In this document: positions 31,494 to 42,200 of the stretch, in pieces
Layout: every line of letters begins with the position of its first letter
Numbering within the stretch: the first letter of the stretch is position 1
NCBI RefSeq assembly: GCF_000195295.1
Contig: NC_015388.1
Span: forward strand, 1,984,001-2,048,000
Direction: 5' to 3'
From: Desulfobacca acetoxidans DSM 11109
GTDB lineage: Bacteria; Desulfobacterota; Desulfobaccia; Desulfobaccales; Desulfobaccaceae
DNA: 64,000 bases
The notes under the pieces: model-generated
What the model was told of the DNA's origin: nothing
What the model saw: only the letters and a program-made list of their open reading frames with translations
Database searches by the model: none
Translations under genes and position numbers: made by a program

Positions 31494-32318
31494 ATGAAAC
31501 CAGGTACTTATCTGCAAAGATTGATAACTCGCATGGGTATGCCCGCCGCCCGCGCCGCCTCTCCGGTGACGTCCCACCTCATGCCGCCCGATGCCCCCAT
31601 AGCACCGGTGTATGATCCGTTTTCCGAACCGGAGGAAATAGATGAGGTATTACCGTCCCCGCCGGTAACGGTAGAGCCCCGAGAAGCGAAAATCCCTCCT
31701 CCGCCGGTCTCTCAAGCGGAAGAAAAAAGCATGTCCGCCCCCCGGGAGCTCGGCAGGGAAACGATCGTTGAGAGGATGACCGCGCCGCCGGAACCTCAGG
31801 AACTCAAACCTCTGCCGGAAGAAGTATCGAAGATATCGCCGGAAAGAGCTGCCCCTCTCTCAGTGCACCCTTTCGAGTCTGAGGAGGAAATAATTCTCCC
31901 TTCTCTACGGGGGAATGAAACAGTGGAGCGCCTGGTGCGTGAAATAGTAGAGCCGTTGGGGGTAAATGAACCGCTCTCCCAACCCCTGCCGGGATTCGAA
32001 CAGACAATCAAACCGCCACCACCGATAAAACCGCCGGAATCGGTGAGCTATACCTTTATTGAGCCTCCGGGAGGGGAGACACCCTCGACTCCGCTGGAGC
32101 CGCCTGTTCGGCCAGACGCACCGATGTTACCGCCTGTCGCGCCGGCCGCCTCGCCTCAGATTACTATCGGGGATATAGTGGTCGAGATTGTGAATGCGCC
32201 TGAGGTACTGACGCGAGCGCCGCTGATGTCCGCCCCACGGGCTCTGCGGCCAGCGGTATCGCCTGCCCCCCGGGCCGGTGTCCGCTCCAAGCGCGGGTTC
32301 GGGTTGGGGCAGATGTAG
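31494..32318 (+). CDS. Proline-rich disordered protein of the eCIS operon
   Basis: 274 aa from ATG 31494, with AGGTGG about 8 bases before it; a longer frame from 31404 would overlap the previous gene. Starts MKPGTYLQRLITRMG, then about 200 residues dominated by Pro, Glu, Ser and Ala (PPPIKPPESVSYTFIEPPGG and similar). A short folded-looking patch occurs at ITIGDIVVEIVNAPEVLTRA near the C-terminus, followed by a basic tail. No family recognised. eCIS clusters often have one such low-complexity gene after the chaperone-like protein; a linker or loading factor role is possible. Confidence 0.65.
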   Translation: MKPGTYLQRLITRMGMPAARAASPVTSHLMPPDAPIAPVYDPFSEPEEIDEVLPSPPVTVEPREAKIPPPPVSQAEEKSMSAPRELGRETIVERMTAPPEPQELKPLPEEVSKISPERAAPLSVHPFESEEEIILPSLRGNETVERLVREIVEPLGVNEPLSQPLPGFEQTIKPPPPIKPPESVSYTFIEPPGGETPSTPLEPPVRPDAPMLPPVAPAASPQITIGDIVVEIVNAPEVLTRAPLMSAPRALRPAVSPAPRAGVRSKRGFGLGQM

Positions 32319-32518
32319 TCGTGATCAGGACAGTCCGGTCGAGAAGGAGCTAAACCTCCGGCGGTTGTGGGTCAGCACTGAACGTATCGGTGTGGCTGGA
32401 AGCTGGCTGCTGACAGCAGAGGGCCTTTTTTGCCAACCATGAAAATCAACCTCTGTAGGGTCACTGCTTGCTGCGCCCTCTGAAGGTTATTTTCTAACTC
32501 AGCTACGAAAGTGATACC

Positions 32519-33790
32519 ATGGCACTGCTCGATCTTTCCCTGGTGACGCAGACCCTCATTGATCTGATCAGACTACACGTTACGGGTTCTGAGGCCTGGA
32601 ATCCGGCCAATGTGCTTGCAGTCGACCCAATGCCGCCGGATAAACTGACGGGTGATAATACGCTGGGCTTCTACCTTTACCACGCCACCGAAGAAACGAC
32701 GAACAAAAATACCTACATCCCCGGCATCAGTGACGTCCCTGTGCGCTATAATCCATTGGCGCTCAACCTCTTTTACCTGCTGACGGCGCACAGCGATGTT
32801 GAAAACGGCAGCACCGGCATCTACCGCGAACAGCTCATGATGGGGCTGGCCATGAAGGCCCTGCATGATTACCCGCTGATAAACGATAATACCGCCGTCG
32901 GCGGAGTAGTCATTATGCAACCCCTGCTGCGAGGCAAAGACAATGCTTTTCGGATCTCCCTGCTTCCGGTAAAGGTCGAAGAGGCGGTGAGCTACTGGAT
33001 GGCGGGATCAAATCCCCAACGATTGGCGGCCTATTATCACGTGGCGGTAATCAAACTCGAACCGGAAGAAACCCCGCTCCGCCCCGGGCGGGTGCTGATC
33101 TACAATATCTTTACGCTTCCGGGAGATACCCCCCGAGTCGATACGACGGCCAACGTCATCAGCTTTACCTTACCGGGGGAAACCGATCCCCGCTCTCTGG
33201 AATTGAGGCCGGCGCAGGTAACCTATGATCAGGGTTTCACGGTGATCGGTTCAGCCTTTACGGGAAATAAAGTCTATCTGCAAATCCGCCGCCTGGACTG
33301 GGCCGCTCCCCTAATAGTCGACGCGGCGTGGGATGTTGCCGTGACCTCTAGCCGCATTACCGCCACCGCCCGCGCCACTGCTGCAGGCAGGGACATTCTG
33401 CCGGGATTTTATGCCGCTTCCGTGCGGGTGGAACGCTGGTCGACCATGGCCCACGGCACGCGTATCCTGGAAACGAGCAGCAATGAAACACCGTTCGCCA
33501 TCGCCCCGCGTATCGGGGCGATCAGCCCCCCGGACCCACAGGGAAACTTTACGGTCAATGGCTCGATTTTCGAGCATCCTGATCTTGCTGCCGAAAATGT
33601 GCATGTCTTCATTGGCGCCACCAGGCTGACGCCGGGTAATGCCGTCAACCTTCAGTCAGGGGAATTCGCCGTTATCAACCCAACCACCGCAGCGGTTCGA
33701 CTACCGGTGGGATTGACTCCCGGCGAAGCGGTCAGCTTTCGGTTGATTATCAACGGCGCAGAAAGCGCACCGCAGTGGGTGGTCGGGTGA
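32519..33790 (+). CDS. Pvc16/Afp16-like tail terminator (DUF4255) with Ig-like C-terminus
   Basis: 423 aa. Residues 1-190 match the Pvc16 N-terminal family (DUF4255): LLDLSLVTQTLIDLIRLHVT, VRYNPLALNLFYLLTAHSDV, YREQLMMGLAMKALHDYPLI. Afp16 caps the top of the tube and fixes sheath length. The C-terminal half (from about 215, LELRPAQVTYDQGFTVIGSA onwards) reads as one or two IPT/TIG-like beta domains with VNGSIFEHPDLAAENVHVFI, an addition not found in Afp16 itself. The ribosome site is weak. Confidence 0.85.
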   Translation: MALLDLSLVTQTLIDLIRLHVTGSEAWNPANVLAVDPMPPDKLTGDNTLGFYLYHATEETTNKNTYIPGISDVPVRYNPLALNLFYLLTAHSDVENGSTGIYREQLMMGLAMKALHDYPLINDNTAVGGVVIMQPLLRGKDNAFRISLLPVKVEEAVSYWMAGSNPQRLAAYYHVAVIKLEPEETPLRPGRVLIYNIFTLPGDTPRVDTTANVISFTLPGETDPRSLELRPAQVTYDQGFTVIGSAFTGNKVYLQIRRLDWAAPLIVDAAWDVAVTSSRITATARATAAGRDILPGFYAASVRVERWSTMAHGTRILETSSNETPFAIAPRIGAISPPDPQGNFTVNGSIFEHPDLAAENVHVFIGATRLTPGNAVNLQSGEFAVINPTTAAVRLPVGLTPGEAVSFRLIINGAESAPQWVVG

Positions 33791-33866
33791 ACATGCAACT
33801 CTTTAATGAATTCAGATCCCTCTATGTTCCCAAGTACAAACTTGGGGAAGCATCGGGAGTAAGTCG

Positions 33867-35993
33867 ATGAGCCGGATGGCCGTACCGATTTCTCTAACCC
33901 CAGAAATCTCAATCCACGATGACAAATCGGCGATTGATGCGGTACTGCGGCGCATCCGGCTGCTGGCCCGACGTCGGCTGCTCTGGTTGACCGAAGGAAT
34001 GTCCGCCCCGGCGGCGAGTTACGGGAAACGTCTGTTCCCGGCCACAGGCGATATGCCTCTGGCCTCCACAGCCGAGATTGAGTCGCTGTTAAACGACCGG
34101 GATGATCCGCTGGCGGAAGGGCAATGGCAACACACCCGGACGGAACTGAACACCCAGATTGGGGCGGTGGAAGAGGCGCTTAAAGCCGACCGGGTCTCGC
34201 GCCTGTCGCAGTTGATCCACATCTTTGCCCTGGATGACTTTGATCGCGATCTGCTGCACATCTGTCTGGCGCCGGGGGTCGACCCGGCGCTGGGGCGGCT
34301 TTACGCCTACTGTCAGGACAATGCAACCCGAACCTATCCCACGTTGGCGCTAACGGCTCGTTTGTGCGGACATGGACGTTTCGGTCTTTGGGGGAGCGAC
34401 AGTTCACTCAGGCGCTGGCGCATGATATCCATGGTGCCGGACCTGGCGGGCGGCAGCGATCAGTTCGGCAAGCTGACGCTTGACCCCACAATCCGCAATT
34501 GGCTCAGTGGCGTGGACGAACCTGACCCGCTTCTGGTGGGACGGGCAAGACTCGTCCGGCCACTCGAGCCGCTGCCGGAGTGGAATGTGGAGTCGGCTGC
34601 AACGTTTGCCGCCGAGGCCCTGAAAGATCATCCGACCCGTACGGTCGTCATCCAGATTGTGGCACCGCCGGGAAGCGGGCGGCAAACCTTTGCCGCCATC
34701 ATAGCCAGTCATTTGGGAATGCCGCTGCTGGCGATTGATACCACCGCCATCCCGGAAGATGACTGGATGCAGGTCTTTATCCAGGCGCACCGGCATGCGT
34801 TTCTGCATCGCGTTGCCCTGGCGTGGAAAGGCGGAACAGATACCGCCGGAGCGAAGCCCTGGACAGAATATATTTCACATTTCCCCGTGCAATTTATTCT
34901 GCGGGAGGCCCAAACCGCCGCTCCTCTGATCCCGAACGCCATTGAACTGCGGGTAGACCTACCCGCCCCGGCAGTGGCCACGCGCCAGTCTCTGTGGAAG
35001 CAGTACGCCCCTCAGGCCGCCGCCGCCTTTCCGGATCAGGTGGCGGAACTGGCGGAGCGCTTCAACGCCCGGCCGGGGGCGATTGTTGCTGCCGCAAGCA
35101 TACCGGGTGTATCGGTCCAAGGTATGGCCCAGGCGCTGCGTTACAGCCAGCGCCACCTGTTGGACAATCTGGCGCAGCCGCTCGAATGTCCGTTTGCCAA
35201 AGATGACCTGGTGGCCACGGACACCTTGCACGAAGCCTTGAACGACTTCATCCACGAGGCTAGGGATCGGGTGCTCTTCTGGGAACAACCCCAGGCGCGG
35301 CGCCTGTTCCCGCAAGGGCGGGGATTGGCCGCACTGTTTACCGGCTCTCCGGGGACTGGCAAAACGATGGCGGCGCAGGTCATCGCCGCCCAGTTGGGAT
35401 TGGACCTGTTCCGCATCGATCTCTCCGCCGTGGTTAGTAAGTACGTAGGTGAAACATCTCATAATTTACAGCACATTCTATCACGGGCGGCGGATATGGA
35501 CGTAGTGCTGTTTTTTGATGAGGCCGACGCACTCTTCTCCCGACGCACCGAAGTCAAGGATGCGCATGACCGATTTGCCAACACCGATACCAACCATCTC
35601 CTGCAAGCCCTGGAAAACTACGGTGGGGTTGCCCTTTTAGCGACAAATCGCAAGGGGAACATTGATCCGGCTTTCATTCGGCGGCTGCGCTATGTCCTGG
35701 AGTTTGCCAAGCCGGATGCGAATCAGCGTCTGCAGTTATGGATCCGCTTGATTAGCGCCCTGGCGGGAGAAAAGGCCGCCGCCTGTCTGGCTCCGCTGAT
35801 TGAGAGGCTGGCTTCGGAGATCGAACTGACGGGGGCCCAGATCAAATATGCCGTGTTGACTGCGGTGTTTGCGGCGCGTCGGGACGGCGTTGCCCTCCGG
35901 ACTGATCATCTGCTGCGTGGTCTGGATCGTGAAATGGCGAAGGAAGGCCGCGCCTTAAGCGAGCGGGAAAGAGTGAGGTTGAAGTACCCATAG
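33867..35993 (+). CDS. eCIS AAA+ ATPase (Afp15/Pvc15-like)
   Basis: 708 aa. C-terminal AAA module is complete: Walker A GSPGTGKT at 493-500, LFFDEADALFSRRTEVKDAH, NTNHLL-type sensor region and ATNRKGNIDPAFIRRLRYVL. A second, degenerate ATPase half near residue 266 has PPGSGRQT where the Walker Lys is replaced by Arg, so it likely does not hydrolyse ATP. The first 200 residues are helical (winged) with FALDDFDRDLLHICLAPGVD. Afp15-type ATPases act in assembly or cargo loading and are not in the mature particle. GGGAG precedes the ATG. Confidence 0.93.
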   Translation: MSRMAVPISLTPEISIHDDKSAIDAVLRRIRLLARRRLLWLTEGMSAPAASYGKRLFPATGDMPLASTAEIESLLNDRDDPLAEGQWQHTRTELNTQIGAVEEALKADRVSRLSQLIHIFALDDFDRDLLHICLAPGVDPALGRLYAYCQDNATRTYPTLALTARLCGHGRFGLWGSDSSLRRWRMISMVPDLAGGSDQFGKLTLDPTIRNWLSGVDEPDPLLVGRARLVRPLEPLPEWNVESAATFAAEALKDHPTRTVVIQIVAPPGSGRQTFAAIIASHLGMPLLAIDTTAIPEDDWMQVFIQAHRHAFLHRVALAWKGGTDTAGAKPWTEYISHFPVQFILREAQTAAPLIPNAIELRVDLPAPAVATRQSLWKQYAPQAAAAFPDQVAELAERFNARPGAIVAAASIPGVSVQGMAQALRYSQRHLLDNLAQPLECPFAKDDLVATDTLHEALNDFIHEARDRVLFWEQPQARRLFPQGRGLAALFTGSPGTGKTMAAQVIAAQLGLDLFRIDLSAVVSKYVGETSHNLQHILSRAADMDVVLFFDEADALFSRRTEVKDAHDRFANTDTNHLLQALENYGGVALLATNRKGNIDPAFIRRLRYVLEFAKPDANQRLQLWIRLISALAGEKAAACLAPLIERLASEIELTGAQIKYAVLTAVFAARRDGVALRTDHLLRGLDREMAKEGRALSERERVRLKYP

Positions 35994-36061
35994 TTTTTCC
36001 CTGAGCCTCACCTCATTTTTAGGGACAGGCAGGTAGATCGATTGAGGCGTCAGACAGCCTA

Positions 36062-36289
36062 ATGGACATTCACATCGGCAACATTCGAGTTCGGGCGCAG
36101 AATTTGACCCCGGCCCAGGGGCGGCAATTGGGCGAGCGGATCGGGACGCTGTTGGCCGAACGACTTGCCAGGGGTGAGGTGCTGCCGCGTGAAGCAGGGC
36201 GCATATGGGCACGGGTAAGCGGACGCGGCAATGAAACCATGGAGCAGCTGGCAGTGCAGGTTGTCAGGACTATTATTGAGGGGATGTAA
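36062..36289 (+). CDS. Small helical protein preceding the giant eCIS-core protein
   Basis: 75 aa: MDIHIGNIRVRAQNLTPAQG, then ERIGTLLAERLARGEVLPRE, closing with ETMEQLAVQVVRTIIEGM. Small proteins of this size and pattern often stand between the AAA ATPase and the DUF4157 protein in eCIS clusters and may work as a chaperone or adaptor for it. Its stop codon is only 7 bases before the next start, so translation is coupled. The family is not named here. Confidence 0.7.
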   Translation: MDIHIGNIRVRAQNLTPAQGRQLGERIGTLLAERLARGEVLPREAGRIWARVSGRGNETMEQLAVQVVRTIIEGM

Positions 36290-36296
36290 CCGAGGT

Positions 36297-39200
36297 ATGA
36301 AACAACAGGCGGCGCAGAAAAAGGCGGTACAGACCAAGGCGCGACGGCCGACGGTTCAGACCCATGAACGCCAGGCCAAAGACGCTGCGGCACGCCTGTT
36401 GAACGGCGAACAGGACCTGAACCGGCTGTTGACCCAGACTCCGGCGGCGCCCCGCGTGCCGGTTCATGACTGCCGTACGCGCCCGGAACGATTGCCAGAT
36501 AAGGTGCTGGCGGTGCTGGAAGAGGGCTTCAATGCCGACTTGGACCGGATGCGAGTGTATCATGACGCCGCCGCGGCGCGTCTCGCCGCCGCCGAAGGCG
36601 CCCGGGCGTTTACCAGCGGCCCCGACATCTTTTTCGCCGCGGATGAGTACCGGCCCGGCACTACCGAAGGTTTGCGGCTGTTGGCCCACGAGACGGCCCA
36701 TGTCCTGCAACAGACCGGTCGTATGAACCCCGACGGTGTGATGACCGCCACGGCACACTATGGCAGTGGCGAGTTACAGTTCGATATTGCCTGGTCAAGG
36801 CTGCGCCAGGCTTATCAGCAAAGCGTCGAGGCCGAATCAGCAGCGGTGCAAGACTCGATGACGGCTATGATCGCCGAAATCGAAACGCTGGTCGGGGCCG
36901 GGGCGACACTTTCGACCGAGTTAGGTCGCGGCGTTATGGTAGAGCGCAGGCGCGGCGGGCGCACCGAACGCGTGAATAACCTGACGGTCTTTGAGAGCCG
37001 GGTGACCTCCGGTGAGTTCAACAGCAGCGAACGCCCGGCAAGAAGTTTACTGTTCGATGCCCTGAAGGCGTTAGGACGTTATCAGGGTGCGGCAGCTTTA
37101 CTCGAACATGATCCATCATTGCCGACGGCGCTGCCGGATACAGATTTTCTTGAGTTTTTGCAGACTGACAGAAACTACGGCCTGGATTGGTTTGCGGCCA
37201 TCTTTTCTCGCATCGAAGGAATCAGGGAGTTATATCCCGACCGGTACCTGGAAAATATCTACCGTTACCTGATGAATCCAGTGCGCGGGGCGGTTTCGTC
37301 GGCCGACATCCGCACTGCGCTCAATAATTTCGCCACCCAATTCCTGCGTCGACAGCGTGAGGGCGCCTTTGATCTTGAAAATGAACGGGTACGGGGTGCC
37401 TGGGGGGCGCTGCGTCTTATCAACGAAAGTCTGCAGACGGATCTGCGCGGTCTGGAGCGAACCGGCCTGGATCTGGCCCCGACAACCCGGCGGCGGTTGG
37501 CGGCGGGAACCATCCTGGCCGCGGCGCGACGTTGGGAAACGCACGAACTGCGTATCTTCCGCAGCCTGAGCACGCCGACCGCGAGCGTGGCTCAGCAGGC
37601 GCTCGACTTTTGGACGGAATCGGAATTGCGGCAGGCGCAGCAGGCAGAAGCGGCGCATTTCCTGTTCCGACGTCTGTTTGAAGCACCCGGCAGGGAATCG
37701 GCGCGCCGCCGCACCGGGGCGAGAGCCGCAGGGCGGGTCGGAACCGCGCCAACCCCGCCGGAACTGCTGCAAATTCCAGCCGAAGTGCAGAGCAATCGGG
37801 TGTACGCCGGATTTTTGCGCCGGGTCAAATCCGAACTGGGAAATGTCCTGGGCGGTGATCCACCGGTGCTCCTGGAACCGTCGGCTTATGGGCGTGCCCT
37901 GGTACGGCTGCAGAGTGTGCTAAATGAGCAGCGCTTGGCGCTCGGCAACGAATTATTTCGACAATTTAGGCGCGGCGATGCGGGCGACCCAGCCAAGTTG
38001 GAGCGCGCCCTCTGGTTCGGTATGGCGCAGTTTTTCATCGATGGCGTCATCAGCGTCATTGATGAGTACAACGCAGCCCTGGACAGGCGTTTTATAAACG
38101 AGTATGACGGCTTACCGGACGTGCGGCTGCGAAACCGCTATCGGCTGGCGAGATACGCCTACCAGCTTGGCGCCATGACCAGCGCGGCGGTGCCTGCCGC
38201 CCGGGGTGCAGTCAATATTCAGGATATCGCCGCCCGGGTCCTGACCGGTGGCGACGTAGGTCAAAGCTATCTCGCTTTTACCGGTGACTGGTATGACCAA
38301 AATGCCAACCCGGAGCATTTGGAGACTGATTTTGTTCCTACTGAACCGGTTGAGGGATGGGGGCTGAACGTCAACCAGATACGGCGGATATTTTATCTGT
38401 TGCACGAGCGGGCGTTGGTCAATGCACTAAGACGCATCCTGCGGGCCATCGAGGGCAGGAGAGACCCCCTGGCGGCAGAAACCTATGGCATCATTCAAAA
38501 CGCGCTGCGGGCCGCTCGGGAGGAGGTTCCCGTCCCACGCCGCTGGGCGCCGCGCGACTACGTGCTGGTGTGGAATAGCATTGATTGCGAGGTGACAGAG
38601 CGCGCCCACATGGCAGAATTGATCCGCAACCACCCCCGCTTTGACGAACTGCTGCGGCTGGAAAACCACGCCACCGAAGCCCATATCATCCCGAATTTTC
38701 GCGCCAGCCGACCGTACGTCTGGTTTTTACCCAATTTTCAGCGCCTGGTGAACTACGTCTGCAGCATCACCCCGGTGCGGGCCGGCCTGCAGACAAGAAC
38801 GACAGAGACCATTACCCCTTATAACTTGTTGGAATATCTTAACTCGCAGGCAATGTCGGACAGGGAGATGGATGCGGCTGAACAGCGGCGGAGGCGTGAC
38901 CCCAACGCAGATATAGTAACGTTTTTCGATGAGCTTATGGCACAGTTGAATGCGGCGCTAGGAACCGATATCTCCGCCATTGAGAGCCGACGTCAGGTAT
39001 TGCTTACCCAGGCTCGCATCCATGACCGCCGGGTAATCGAAAACCAATCTCGGGCGCACCTGGAAGCGTACGCCGCGGACAGCAGCATCAGCAATTACGC
39101 CCTTCCCAGCCGGGTGATCACCCTGATAGAACGCTACCGGCAGGACATTGCTACCGAGGCACATCCACCGCCTGGCGTGCTGGCGGAACGGGCGGCTCAC

Positions 39201-42200
39201 ATGGCGGTGCTGATCCTGAAATTGGCGGGCAACATGCGGGCGGCGTTTGTGCGTCCATTGGGCTTTATTTTTGAAGGTATTGAAGTCGAAGACCGCTACG
39301 ATATCGTGACGAACTTCTTCGGCTACATCATGGAAGCGCTTGCTTTTCTCAGGCGCGACAACGCCCGGGAGCTGCTTCAGAGGGTGCTGCACAGCAGTGA
39401 AAGCGTGGAGGAGGTGATCGCCGGACGAACGCCCCTGGAAGAGCTGCGCCGACATTTTATCGAGGTAATTCACCGGTTACAGGCGCGCTTCGGCTTTCGC
39501 ACCAACGATGCTGGCACCGAATTACGACGCCTTGAGACCGAACGCCCGATCGTTGTCAGCGACACCCTGATCATCGATGGGGTCAGCTATCGCCTCATCC
39601 GGATACATCAGCCATTCATCTTTCATGATTCATACGGCCACGGCACGCCAGCCTACCAGCCGTCGATCCTGAAAAGCATCAGCCGCACAGAATATACCCG
39701 CGAGCAGCGCAGCCGTAATTTCCCGCTCATTACTTTAGAGATTCTGTCCGGTGCAGAAGGAGCGGAAGAGACGGGTAGCATCGCCGAACCTCCGGCCTCT
39801 CCAGCCAGCCCCACCGCTGAAGCGGGAGCCGCAGGTGAACAGACCCGCGCCGGTGGTGCCACAAGCGCCACGGGGGGGCGCACCCTCACCCTGACCAGTT
39901 CGATGGCGCGTCCCAACGAAGTGATGTTGGAGAAATTGGCGCATGCAGTGACTATGGAATCGATCCGGCGCGGGTTGGTGGCGGCGGCAGAGGCGATTGA
40001 ACTGTTTTTTCGGGGAGGGTTGGAGGCTGCCAAAATTGCCGCAATGTTTTTTCCACCGGCCGGACCGATCATCGTGATGATCGCAGATTTTGCGGAATTC
40101 CTGATTACCGAACTGCCGCGTATCCGGACCGAAATCCTGGAAGAACCCATGCGGGTGGTCGAGGAACTGCAAGAGTTTGTCTCGCCGGAAATGCGCTCCC
40201 GGATGCTCGAACGTCTGTGGGAATACCTGTTGTTTGAGGGGGATATCCCATTTCTCGAACAGATCCAGGCTCGGCTGGCACGCCCTGCCGCCGCTGCCCG
40301 CCGCCGTTCCTCGCCTCGCCGGGCCGGGGTCATGGGACGCCTGGCGCATTTCGCCGGAGACACCGGCAGACGTATCTTACAGGCTTTCCTTGGGTTGCGG
40401 CAACGCTCACGCGCCAGGTTCATCAGTGCGCATCGCATGGTCGAACGGCGCCCGCGGGTCAACCGCTTCCTGCGCGCCATTCCCGGCATCCTGGAGATGG
40501 GGAGCATGGTCCGGGCCAGAGATCTGGAAACTGCACGGGAAATTTTAGGCGACCTGTTGGAAGGCAATATCCAGGAAAACATCTCCAACCCCTTGCGGGA
40601 AGCGCTCATCGAATTGTTCGAAGGACTGAACGGTTTAGAGATTCCGGGGGAAATCTTGCCATTAGATCTGGTCTTGGAATTCCTGTTGGATCGCTTCTTG
40701 ATGGTATTAGGGACGCGCGGGCGGCTGGTGAGACGGTTTATTGATAACGGCGTAGCGATTGCCCGGGGAGTCGGCGTCGATTTTGACCCCCGGCGCGAGC
40801 TGGCCCGGGTGTTGGCGACCCAGCTTCGGGAACAGGGGCTTGACCCGAATATCCTTTGGCAGGGATATCTTCAGGTTCAACTCCAAACCATGCTGATCGG
40901 GGCGCGCACCGATATGATCAACGGGATCAATGCCCTGTTTAGTGACCTGTTCGGCACCCTCATACAGGTGGATGCCAGTGATCTTCCGGATCTCACGGTG
41001 GCGATAGAGCGTGAACGGGTTGAACTGGGTACTGAGCCGGCGTTGGAGCCGATGTTGGCCAGGAAGCGGGGCGAAGAAGACGAGGAAGAGGCTGAAGCCC
41101 TGCCAGGCCGTCCGCCGGAAGTCACTGCCGCTGGCGGGGTGCCGCTGCCAACGCCGCAGCGGCTCCGCTACGAGGGGGCCTTCGGGCATGATTTCACCCA
41201 TGTGCGCCTGCATCACGACCGGCGTTCCTTCCGGGTCACAGAATATTACGGTGCCGAAGCTTTGACCAGTGGCAGCCATGTTTTTTTAAACGAGGGATTG
41301 TCGTTGCACAACCCGCGCACCGAGAGCGTGCTAAAACACGAGCTGGCGCATGTCCTGCAGCAGACCGGGGCGCGTCCGCTTACTATGGAGCATGCCCCTG
41401 ATCCCGAGATGGGCGCAGCCGGTCGCGGTTTGCGTCGGGAACCCCGGCGGGAAGCTGCTGCCGATCGGATGGCGCGGGCGGCGGATTTCAGGCGCGTCCA
41501 CGACGATCCTTTGACCGTTGAGGAACCGGACGAGCTGGGCGGGCTTGTTCCCATTATATCAAGTGATATCATCCAACGGACAATTGACTTCCTCGGGTCG
41601 GAGCGAGTCGCTGAGTCCTTCAGACAGCAGGTCGAAACGCTGGTTTCCATCCCGGCATCGATCGCCACCCAACGCCGGGGCGAATTCACCGCTGCGGTGG
41701 ATGAGGCGCGTAGAATTTGGAATGCCACGAGAACGAAACTTCAGGTCACCACGGCCGTGACCAATCCCCGCCACCACGGTCCCCAGACGTTTAACAACCC
41801 TACGGCTCGCCGGGTAATCAGCCATTATTTCAGTTCCTATCGAGAGATAACCGAGCCGCGCCTGCGCGCCCTGACTTTCTACAGCTATCGCCTCCGGGGC
41901 AATCGGCTGCGCCTGAATGCGGATAGCTTCAAACAGAATCTGGCCAACTACATCTCCGAATCCACCGGCTTTGACATTGTCATTGATCCAACCGGGCGCA
42001 CTGTCGATTTTGTCAAAGTGATGAATATCGATCTTGGCGAGGTTCACGGCAATACCCGGGTATACCAGGAGATGAAACGGCAGACGAATACTCGCATCCA
42101 GCGCGGCCGCCCGCCGATCCCAGGCGTTAACGCCCGATTCACCGACCTGGAATGGGCGAAGATCCGTGTCGAGATCATCGGGGGCGGAACCGATGTGCCG

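Noticed and set aside
39653-40609. Long minus-strand frame of 318 codons within the giant cargo gene
   Set aside because: Very Arg/Ser-rich composition, typical of the antisense frame of a GC-rich coding region; no ribosome site or family match.
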